From positions 73,187,872-73,251,871 of the forward strand of contig CM043953.1 of the NCBI GenBank assembly GCA_014529385.2: DNA of 64,000 nt, written 5' to 3'. Position 1 is the first letter of the stretch. Each line of letters begins with the position of its first letter. Shown here piece by piece: positions 22,846-33,975 of the stretch. The position numbers and the translations under genes were made by a program. Source of the DNA: Adiantum capillus-veneris. Taxonomy: Eukaryota; Streptophyta; Polypodiopsida; Polypodiales; Pteridaceae. The notes below the pieces were generated by a model that was not told where the DNA came from, did no database searches, and worked only from the letters and a program-made list of their open reading frames with translations.

Positions 22846-25800
22846 GATCCACAAAAGAGCTATATACTCTGTACAAGACCTCTGGGGATGCTCAATGGGT
22901 CCATCTCCTAGAGGAAGTACAAACTAGAGTACAATGTGAGTGCTAGCTACACATCATGGTGGCATATAGGAAGAATGCAATATAAACCATTAAGGAGGTG
23001 CATAATGCCATGTAATGTGTCCCTGATCCAAAATAAAAATATTAAAGACCGCGCCCATAGCCAAAGAAAAGAGTGTCTACGCTGCTCTGCTACCCTAGAG
23101 GAGCCTACCAATGTATCCCACTAGCAACAAAGAGTACGCATCAACTCTGACCAGATAGCACTCAAGGTGGTAGATGTCGGAGGAGCCAAGGATGTGAGCA
23201 CACCAAGCCCTCCAATATTCCATGGTGTAATGTTGTAAATCATTAACAAAACTTTATCCCTCTGTTGATATGCTTCCACCCACTGATGGACAGTGGGTGG
23301 AAGCATATCAAGAGTACCCTGTCTGAAGCCAAAATGTGTGATAATGACGACCAGATCAGTAGCAGAACCCTCGAACAGAATATGTAACCTCAGAAATCTC
23401 AACCCAGTTCTGTATTACTAGTACTTCCACCCACCGATGCACAATGGGTGGAAGCATATCAAGAGTGCCTTGTCTGAAGCCAAAATGTGTGATAATGATG
23501 ACCAGATTAGTAGCAGAACCCTCGAACAGAGTATGTGACCTCGGAAATCTCAACCCAGTTATGTATTACTAGTACTGGAAAACTTGCAGATGCTGACAAA
23601 AGCTGGGAAGTACAAAATTGAACGTACAAATGGGCCAAAAGGCCATGGGCAGCTGAGGCGCAGCCGTAAGCCAGAAACACTAGATGAAAGGGCCACGGGC
23701 AGCTGAGGCGCAGCCGTAAGCTAGAAACACAACCAAAGAGAGCGTTGAAAGGAACCCAGGTAGCTTCCAAACAATAGGCAACCAGACAAAGCATCATCAC
23801 CACCGGCTGCAAGCTAGCATCCAAAGAAGCCCACATCTCAGCGGAGAAAGGAGCCAAGACGGACAGCTAAGGATGAGGAAGACACAAAAGAAGCTAGATC
23901 TAGATCCCTGATTTGCTACGTAGTTTGGGTAATCGCGTAGCAGTTACAGTGAGATTTCCAGGGCTAATAACAGATTTTCAGTGGCATCTTTTAGAGATCT
24001 GTAGTAGTCTAGCAGTGGTGTTGAGTGATGGTGGAGCACCAACCGATCGTGTGCACATTCCCACTCTTTGAATGATTCTGCTCAATAGAGAGGGCTGATG
24101 AAGAAGCTTACAAAATACTGATACTAAGGTTTGTTTGGATGGCTCTCCAGCTGCAAGCAAGGCCGTAAACTGGCCTCCAAAACTGAGATGAAAGAGGTTT
24201 TTGGGGCGAGCCTGTGACACAGCTTTGCGGCTTAAATTAGAAGATCTTGGGCGCTTCTTTATGGCCAAGAATGTGGCTGCATTAGGCTGCCATTGTTGCT
24301 AAATTGGCTTTATCTGACAGGAAAATAATTCTAAATAAATTATTAGATTTATAAGTGGGAGGGTTTTCTCGCTTGTAATTCTAAATGAATTATTGGAATT
24401 TTAAGTGAGAGGGTTTTTCTCACTGGAGACATCCGAGTACAAAGTATTCCTAGTGCGTCATTCAAGTAATGACGGGAGCACAGAACGGGAATATCTGTAA
24501 GGCCACCAGGAACGGGTACTTCTGATGCGTCACATCAGATGGGTGACGGGGAGCATCAAAAAGACGTATCCGACCATCACGGACATCTCTGATGCGTCAT
24601 AGGATGGGTGACATAGAGCATCGTGGAGGAGATTGTACCGTAAGTTCGGTAGGAAAGGACTAGGTGATGGGTATTCCTGATGCGTCACAAGGTAGGTGAC
24701 AGGTGCATCGGAAGGGGAATATCCATAGTCAGGAGGAAATTCCAAACTGTGTTAGAATTGTGCACAAGGAAAAGCAAGCACTTGAATGAAGATGGGTTCA
24801 GAGGAAACTTTGAGGAAAAACAAATGCTTTCTGAGAAAGCGGGATTGCTTTTCGAGAAAGCAGATGCTTTCCCGCGAGGAAGTCTATGTCTGCATTGCAA
24901 CTGTGCATGTGATTGCATCCAGGGAGGCTTGGGAAGTGTTGTGAAAGCATTGTTTCTAACTTATAAGGTTCTATTGAGTTTTTGGACAGATTCAGATCAT
25001 TTTTAAAAGGTGACCGGCCGCCCACTTAATAAGTGGGCAGCCTATGATTAGATAAAGCAGTAAAAACCAGCCAACGATTTTTCTCTCTTTTTCTGGCAGA
25101 AGAGCCCACAAAAAAAAAAAACACGAAAAACGGCCACGATCTCTACGCGAGCAGCCAATGCTTTGCTATCTTTGCCGTGGCCATGGAGCTATAAAAGCAT
25201 CACATGCCCTCACTCAAAGGAGGAGATCAGTTCTTGCAAGAAGAAGATGCTGCTGCAGATTTTATCCGCAAAGAAGACGTTGTGGGTGATGCCCATGGCT
25301 GCCCCAAGTGTACGAAATGTTGCCAAGACCCAATGCGCGAGTTCCCTTGCGAAGAAGTGCCTACGGAGCGCATTTCCATCGCGACAAGCTGCTGTTTTCC
25401 TCCGTTTTCAGCCCATAAACGTCGTAGATGGGGCTGATTTAGAGAAGGAACCCTAGAACACACCTCTTTTGTGTGTAGGAACGGAAGAGAGGACCTTCTC
25501 TGTAGAGATCTCTTCTGGGGAATTTCTTTTCAAAACCGAGTTGCGTTTCGAGCGTCGAGACTTTGAAGGTAACGATTTTCATGTTATGATCTCTAAGTAT
25601 TTGTTTGCAGGTGTACTTCCCCTTAGTGAGGGAGTAGGAGCAGAGGAAGGCATGAGCCTCTGCAGGAGAAAGTGCTCTGAGGAACTAGAGCCAGATCAGC
25701 CCAAGGGTTTTGTACCCAAGTTTGGGAAGTAGATCCACGGATCAGAGAGAGGTAGTCTCTCGAGTTGTGATCCGGGAGTTGGGATTCCCAAGTAAGGACT

Positions 25801-28800
25801 TCGTGCTCGGGAAAGCAGAGTTGTTCTGCGGGAAGAAGACTCTGGAAACAGAGTGGGAAAAGAGAGTTGCAAGGATGCCACGCCTTGAGTCTTGGAAGGT
25901 GAGATCCAAAGGCGAGAACCTTAGTTCTCGAGGATTTGAAATAAGGAACGGAAGTTCCTTGGAATAGGGTTTTGCCCTAGGTATCGGAAGCTAGAAGCAG
26001 CATCAAGTCTTATTCTAGAACGAACGTGGTAATACGTTCGGTTCAAGTGCTTGTATAGACTTCTACTCAGTAATAAAGATACTATTAGGGGGGGGACCAA
26101 CCCATCTTCTGGTCCCAATATTGTGTTGATCTTCTCACTCTCTATCTCTCTCTATATCCTCTGGCTTCAGTAATTAAGTGATAAATTCTATTTATCCGAG
26201 TATATTTTATATTGCTATGCGCTACCGTTTGTGACAGCCATCAAGCAATTGCTAGGGCTGAATACTACCACCATCACTTGCTGCTTTGTGGGGCTCAAAA
26301 CAAAAGGAAGAGCTATCTTGTGGGCATCAAGGTTGAGTTTGTGAAAGGAGAGGGTGGATCTGGTCGTACGCTACAAAAAAATTTGAGGGGAGAAATCCAG
26401 GGCACACAGACCCAAAGGTTCTTGCTATAAGAGGAGGGCGTCTTGATTGATGATCCTTTTTGGCGCCTGGGTTACATCTATTCGACCAAATAATTTAAAA
26501 ATATCCTATTACAGGAAATTAATCTTGAATTTTTGAATAATACTCAAATAAACGATTAATAAATACCAAGTAATAAAAAGTACAATGCAATTTAGGAATA
26601 CTAGAGTTTAGAGTCTAAATAACGGTCACCAGTGGGCACAAAGCTACTAGACTACTTGGAGGTAAAAAAAAGCTAACTCATGAACAACCAAGTAACACCA
26701 GTTGATAGTCCACTATCTATGTCTCTTGGAAGTAAGAGTACAAGTACAGAACACCACGAGATCCTAAAAACACAATTCTACGTGAACATGGAGGTAACAA
26801 CCAAGGCTCAAACACAACCAACTTATGCCTAAATGCACCAATGACCAACTCTTTCCTAAGAAGTAAGAACCATTGGCTCAAACACAACTAGTGAATTCTA
26901 AGTAAGATACCTCTATGCTCACTTCGAAGTAAGAGCATTTGTTCGAAAAAAACTAAGCTAGCCCTATTGCATGCCCTAACTACAAATAGAACCTTGGAGG
27001 TAAGAGTATCATCTCATAATAACCAAGAGGTTTGTTTGTTGCGCTAATCTTGTCCATTTGGAAGTAAGAACAAAGGTTCGGAACAACCAAAAGAGCTCCC
27101 ACACCAAGAAAATCTTAAAAGTAAGATCAAGTGCTCAAACAACCAAGAGAACAATTACTACATTGTTGTTACCAAATCATTCTCAAGGGATTAACTAACT
27201 TTCTACCCTAATCCACAAAGGTAACTGAAATTTATTATCCTAATCCATGACACCCTAAACGTATATGATGTCTTAACCTGTACACCTAACTAAATTGAGG
27301 CTTAAAAAAGCTACTTCAAACATCCTCAAAAGCTATCAATAATGAAGCAAAGATTGTACTCTTTTGAAGGAGACGCACAAACATCTAAGGATAAGAAAAA
27401 GAAAAGGAAGAAGGCTCTAGTTAGGATGAGATTTTAATTATGAACAAAAATCCTCTAAGGAGTAGACCAAGTTGCAAGCTCACCAAATCTGAAGTTGCAC
27501 AATACACAAAAGATTGCATGTTTTATATTGTCCAAAGCCTAGGGCTCTTCGTCACGTTAATTCTTCTGTGCTTGGAGATGAGCAAAAGGCATGCCGCCAA
27601 AGAAACTTAATGAAAAACTCCTTTTCTTTTTCATGAGAATGGTGAAGTGGGGAAGTGGTTACAGGCTATTCGTTCAAGGAAGGCTATTTAATGTGGAAAA
27701 ATTTGTTGTGTGACAAGCGTTTTGGAATAAGGTTTTGACAAAGTGCCGTTGTCCACCTTTTTCGGGCCATCGCGGCATAGAAACCACCTTGAAGAGTGTG
27801 GAATAGTTCTTCTATTGGCCAAGGCTTAAAAAGGATGTGGACGAGTTTGTTCGCATGTTTAGTATGCCAGAAGGTCAACTTTGATAGGCATAAGGCACCA
27901 GGTCTTCTGCAACCTTTACCAATACCTAGCTAATCGTGGGAAAGTATAGCAACGGACTTCATTTTTTATCTTCCCAAGACTCAGAGTGGGCATGATGGCA
28001 TTTGAACAGTCATCAACAAATTTAGCAAGCATGCTCATTTTGTTCCGTCAAGAAGAGAGTTGAGCCCGATCATTTGGCTAAGCTGTTTGTCTCACAGATT
28101 TTTAGACTACATGGTAAATAGTTTCAGATAGAGATCCCCGTTTTACAAGTTTGCTTTGGAGGGCAATCTGAGAGAATATTGGTACACAGTTACAATTCTC
28201 GTCCTTGTTCCCATTTTACTAGTTTGTTTTGGAGGGCAATCTGAGAGAATATTAATACACAGTTACAATTCTCGTCCTCGTTCCACCCACAGATAGGTAA
28301 GCAATCAGTTGCCCTTGCTGGAATTTGCCTACAATAATACGGTTCATACATCTACAGGTAGAGTGCCATTTGAGATTATCGAGGGTAAATGTGAGTCCAT
28401 TGAGACCTTTCAAAGGTGGGGTGCCAGTGAACAGGGAGCCAAAGGAGCAGCCCAAAGTGGAAGAGATACTTGGAAGATTCACAATGCATTTCATGTGAGT
28501 CTATTGAGACCTTTCAAAGGTGAGGTGCCAGGGGACAGGGAACCAGAGGAGCAGCCCAAAGTGGAAGAGAGAGGAAATTCTCATTCCAGAACAGGTCTTG
28601 GCTCAAAAGGAAAGGAGAGTGACAAAGATCGGATGATAGTGCGTCTCAGGATCCTGATGATTGAGACTGACATGCCAACGGACGAAAGCGACTAGCGAGG
28701 CTACCCACGGGTCCTAGGGCACAAGGAAATAAAGTAAAGGAAATCAGCTAGTAGATCAAAGAATTCCATAGATCTAGATTGAGGTGCCAAGGACAGGGAG

Positions 28801-30638
28801 GCCAACAGGGCTACCAATAGGTCAAAGGGCACAAGAAAACAACAGAAAGGTAAGCTAGGTCCACCGCGATGCAAAGTGGATGGAGGAGAATAACCTCGCA
28901 AATTCTCTTCAGAGAGAGTTGTACCTTGAAGCTTTTGGGCTCTTAGCAGTGTTTATCCTAAAAGTTACCGATGAATCAGTAGGTTGAATCTGGTGCAGTG
29001 CGCACTACACAAGAGGGGAGCCGCTCCACTCCCTTGTCAGAGATTGCTTAGATTGAATAAAGTCACTAAGTTCTCTTTGAGATTTTAGGGTACTGATGGG
29101 CCGACATTATTTTGTGGAATGACTTTATGAACTGTGTGCACTGAATTGGAAATTTCCTTGATTGAACTGAAAACATGTGCTCTTTCAGGTGTGTATTGTT
29201 AAAGACATGTAGAGAAAGATAAAATCTCTGCACCATTTTATTTCATGAATGATAAGAACTTAGTGCATCTAGAGAGATAATTAAGATCTCGATGTGATGG
29301 CTAAGTGAATGAATAATGAATGTGATTTGAACTTAGTGCATATAGACATCTGTTAGAGATCAATGAGATCTAGATGTGATGCCTAAGCGAATGTGAACTG
29401 AATGAGATTCTAATGCATCAAGATGTTTATCTCGATGAGATGACTGGATACAGTCGTGAGTGCATCAAGAGTCCATGAAAGATGAGATGGCTACACAATG
29501 ATCTAAGTGCATCAAGAGTTCTGAACGGAACACGATGGCTAGATTGAATGACTGAAAACACGGTGTTCGGTGTGAACTAAGTGTTTGATTTTGTGACTTG
29601 CACGCTATGTAGATGTACTGTCTTATGGGGATGGTCATGGGCATGGTTTGCTTGATTGAAATGTGAAGTGAAAAGATACGAGTCTAATGGTAACAAGATT
29701 TAGTAGATCAAAACATCCGTGAAAAGCTCATCGTGGTCTGGATGTGATTGCTAAATGGTTACAATCATCTGGATTTGTATCTGAGATCCTCGACAGAAAT
29801 GTGATTGACCAGTGACTGATGTCTTTATAGAAGTGCTAGATTAGTGGAGTCTGGTGCTAAGTACAAAGAGTCAGTGTCTACTGAAGAAAGTTTTTGTCCT
29901 TTGGCTGTTTTTGCAGGTGTAATTGAGGGCGATTACAATTCTTTCAAGAGGGGGGAATGTCACAAAGTGATGACATGGCATGACCAACTGGAAGAGGTGG
30001 CTGAGGGGACAAGAGAAACTGAACCAACCAACTTCAAGAACTCATGGAGCATAGGCCAAGGGGCCCAAAACGCTAAAAGAGAGAAACTTGGACTTTGGAA
30101 GAGATTTTTGTAAATCGCGCTGACATGCTCATGTGGCAGGCCATACGGAATTTTGCATTTTGAGCTTTTGTCCCACCTGGCTCTGCTTTTAGGCATCCCA
30201 TGTAAGTTTAAAAGAGCCCTTGGGCCTCTCACTTTGCAAAGCATTTGGACGCAGAGTCTGAGAGCAGAGAACTCTCGGGAGTTGTATTTCGATGTGAGAA
30301 ATAATAAAGAAATACTGAAAGGGGCACCAGTCTTTGGGGCCAGTGCATCTGGGCGCGGAACTCGACCGTGCCGTGTCGTCTCATTATGGGACTGGATTGA
30401 GCTAGCTAGTTTGCATTGCATTCTTGTACACCCCTACGCATATATTTCAAATACCCTCAGTGTTAGTGCTCCATCTCCCACCCCACTCCACTCATCACTC
30501 CTATCCTACTAGTTCAATCCTATTTTATTTTATTTCATGTTATATTTTGTCCTTTTTCTGGTCACCCAGAGGGCATTGACAGTTGTACATCGATTTTGTC
30601 TCATAGGTCGAGTTCGGCCTCTAGTAGACGTTAATAAA

Positions 30639-30720
<82 letters not shown>

Positions 30721-31430
30721 ACTTCAGCGATTTTGCAGTTTTTGTTCGTGTGTCTGCCATTGATTTCTCGCTTGGAGTGTCCAAGCCTGTAACACTCGTG
30801 GCTGCCCGTTTGACTGCCCTAGCCTTCCCGTCCCTCCAATTGCCTGGGGTTTTCAACCTTGTTTAGGTGACTTTGCCCCGCAACGCATACTCTATGGAGT
30901 ATTGATGTACTCTTCAGTGTATTATAGAGGAAGAGGCTAAAAATAACCAAAGAAGTTCAAAGATCCAAACTTTGACAATATGTGACCTCAACTTCGTTGC
31001 TTGTCCAAACATGAAGAATAAGATTATCACCTCTTGATTATACCAGTTGGAACTTGGCGGGCAATGTCAGACGTTCGAGCTCTTGCAACTGTAGATGTTC
31101 CTTGTCCTTTTCACCACTTGTGGCTTTTGGTAGTTCCAGTTTTTGATATACAGTTATTGAGTATGCTTTGGGTGGAAGAGCCTATCTTTCAAAGGTTGTT
31201 GTCATCCCCTCTCCACTTAGCTTGCCAAGGCACTTTTTACTTTCTCATGAAGAGGTTTACCCGTGGCATACAGTTTTCTACAGTTTGCCATGTGGCTAGT
31301 TGTATCCAATTTTTTTAGCTTTCAGATTGTCGTCTTCGGACTTGCTATGTAATCACTGTTGTACTTGCCCTCAGAATCGGCACTATTTGGGCATGAGGGA
31401 TTTTTCAAGTAATAGAAAGCAACCTCTTTC

Positions 31431-31512
<82 letters not shown>

Positions 31513-33938
31513 AAATGTTATATTAAATGTCTTCAAAAGGCAAAAATGACCTATGAGACCCAAAAAGTTACATCTCGGGAGAAGCTCATCAAGTGTCGAA
31601 GAAATGAAATGAAATGTCATATTAAACGTCTTCAAAAGGTAAAAATGACCTATGAGAACCAAAAAGTTACATCTCTGGAGAATCTCATCAAGTGTCGAAG
31701 AAATGAAATGAAATGTTATACTAACGTCTTCAAAAGGGCACAATGACCTATGAGACCAATCTGTTACAAAATGGTGAATCTAATACCATGTCTGGGTACA
31801 AAAGAACTAGAACAAAGATACTACAACTAGAACCCATCCTCATCTGCACTCTAGATGTCGAGAGAGTATGGCTCGAATCCTCTGTTGTGCTCTCTGTCGA
31901 TGTTTTGTAGCCCGTCTCCTCAATCGTGGCCGTCTGGATCTCCGTAGCTCCAGTGCTCGGTCGATGAGAGTGCCAGTAGTGGTCGGATGAGTGTGTGCCA
32001 AGCTCTGTAGTGATGGCTGCTCCTCAGGCTGTCCCATACCTAGTGAAAAGAAATTTGTAATCTGTTTCTGGGACTGTCTCTCTCTATCTCTCCCCAGTAA
32101 AGTGTCTCTATATCTGTGTAACTCGAGTAGGTATAGCCCAAGACATCTCTGATCCTCATAACTCATGACCCTAGAGAAAGGACCGAAACCTTCTCTGAAT
32201 AAGCAGTGGAAACGGCCCCGTATCTCATAGTCCACTGTGCAATGACATATGTAATATAGCTCTGTCTCTGGCTCTAGCTAGCATAAGCGGCATATCCTGC
32301 TGTCTGTTGGTATCCCTCTAAATCTACCAGTCTGATATGAGGATGTGCGTATTTGACCAATGGCACACCGCAAACCATGAGACATATGTGTGCCCATGTA
32401 GCTGGGTCGAATCACAAACCCATCTCTTGTGAGGTGGAGAAGATGCTCTTTGTCACAAACTGGTGACGTGGCATGCCCGGACACACTCGCACTGGCTAGC
32501 AGTAGAGGAAAATGCGGAGATAGTGTTGACGTGGTAGTCCCGAATTTTTCCGCGTAAAACGCTGAGACTGCAGACGTGGCATCTGTACAGAAACCTGCTT
32601 TTGCACAGTAGTTGCTGACGTGGCAAAGCATACGGAAAAGCTCGATTTATGCTGGATGATTTTTACCCAGTGCTTTTGAGCCAATTGCTTTATTTTTAAA
32701 AGCTTTTGGTTACTGCTTTTGGGGCTCTGCTTTTGGGCATCCCTTGTAACTTATAAATAAGTGGGCAGGGTTCTCACTCCTCAGAGCATCTGGATGCAGA
32801 GTCTGAGAGTGAGAACCCTCCCAGTCTCTTGTACTTTGAACACAATTTAATACAGAAAGAAATACCGAAAGGGCGCCAGTCTTTGGGGCCAATATCTCTA
32901 GGCACGGAACTCCGCCGGGCCGTGTCAATTGGGAGAATTGTGAACTGTTTTGAAGTGAATCTCTGCTGTGTCGCGGTAGAATCTTGACTTCGAGTGTCCA
33001 AGTTTGTTACACTCTCTATAGAAAGCCATCTTCGTGCCCAACTCCTGTGGCGGCTCTATCCATGTCCTCCTAGTATCCATCTGGATCAGGTCCCGACGAA
33101 TAAGTCTAGTAATCTCCACCCGTGTAAGAGAGATTGAGGGTGCCTGAAGAGAGTACTGGAAAGGGGGCAGCCTGTCCATGGTGAAGCCATGCGTCTGAAA
33201 CCATGATGTCATCTGTGCATACCAGCATGAAGTGTCCCCCTGAAGAGCTAACTGTCGGGAAGACTCAAGGGCCAGTCTAGCATATCTGTCTCTAGTAGTA
33301 TCCCACAAGCTGTGCACAAAGGAGACTAATCTGGTAAGCGCCTCAATCTCCATAGGAGGGGCAGCTAGCTCTACTCGAATGATAGCGTTGAGTACGGAGG
33401 CCTTGGCTCTGATCAATCGAGAGATCATAGATACCAAGGGCCTCTCCATACGTCTCCAACCATCCTGGCCTACAGAAGGTCCCCATATCACCCCATACAA
33501 CATAGCTGAGGCTACTAAAGTATCAAAGAGCTATAACTTTGTCTGAGGTTCCTGGAACTGAACCTGCGAACACATCCTCTCCAAGCCTCCCAAGGCCGCA
33601 AAAGCTCTAGTCAATCTAGTCTCTACTGCTCTCCCCAAAGAAAACCTCGGCCCAGTAAAGACAAACCCAAGGTAAGTGTATGCATCTGTATACTCTACAA
33701 TCTCCTAATCATATGTGAAAGTCAGTACTGATCTCCTGATCCACTGTGGTGTCACAGAAATGAAATGAAATGTTATATCTTCAAAAGGCCAAAATGACTA
33801 TGAGACCAAACTGATACAATCTTGGTGGATCTAATACAATGTCTGGGTACAAAAATAAAATCAAGTAAAGTAAAAACTAAAATCTTAACTGCTAGATGTG
33901 AATTAGGCAGCTAGCTGGAACTGTGTAGGATATGAGTA

Positions 33939-33975
<37 letters not shown>

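Larger units (their letters stand above)
22843..24290. other. Intronic sequence with tandem duplications
   Basis: No recognised gene. Contains a perfect 21-bp hairpin and 150-bp duplication (listed separately) and a roughly 55-bp duplication around 23645-23735 sharing GGGCAGCTGAGGCGCAGCCG. Probably old transposon sequence. Confidence 0.5.
27560..30794 (+). mobile_element. Ty3 retrotransposon remnant with 3' LTR
   Basis: Integrase relics start near 27750 ([17 protein letters not shown]) and continue to [15 protein letters not shown] near 28480. After a long non-coding stretch a polypurine tract (AGAGGGGGGAA, 29947-29957) precedes an LTR at 29958-30794. No gag, protease, RT or 5' LTR was found. 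Repeats within 29260-29530 share a GTGATGGCTAAGTGAATG-like word. The element lies antisense in the last JmjC intron. Confidence 0.75.
29958..30794 (+). mobile_element. 3' LTR interrupted by LINE copy 4
   Basis: Starts TGTCACAAAGTGATGACATG and ends GTGTCCAAGCCTGTAACA. It is the same family as the solo LTR at 32451-33011 (shared GCATTTGGACGCAGAGTCTG-type and GCCAGTCTTTGGGGCC segments). About 340 bp at 30378-30719 is a LINE fragment with its (CT)n; without it the LTR is about 495 bp. Confidence 0.8.
31510..33757 (-). mobile_element. LINE copy 5 with tripled 3' tail and solo LTR
   Basis: Minus-strand copy, 5'-truncated in the RT domain at the right. The last ~97 bp of the 3' UTR are present three times in tandem (starting near 31510, 31605 and 31703). 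A solo LTR (32451-33011) splits the ORF2 remnant. The right end abuts the 3' end of copy 6 without a (GA)n tract. Confidence 0.85.

Noticed and set aside
23277..23576. Tandem repeats as a CRISPR array
   Set aside because: Two 150-bp units without spacers, in a plant nuclear context.
25163..25967. Several overlapping 60-97 codon frames near 25.2-26.0 kb as genes
   Set aside because: They lie downstream of an LTR-like TATA box in presumed non-coding LTR sequence and show no domain.
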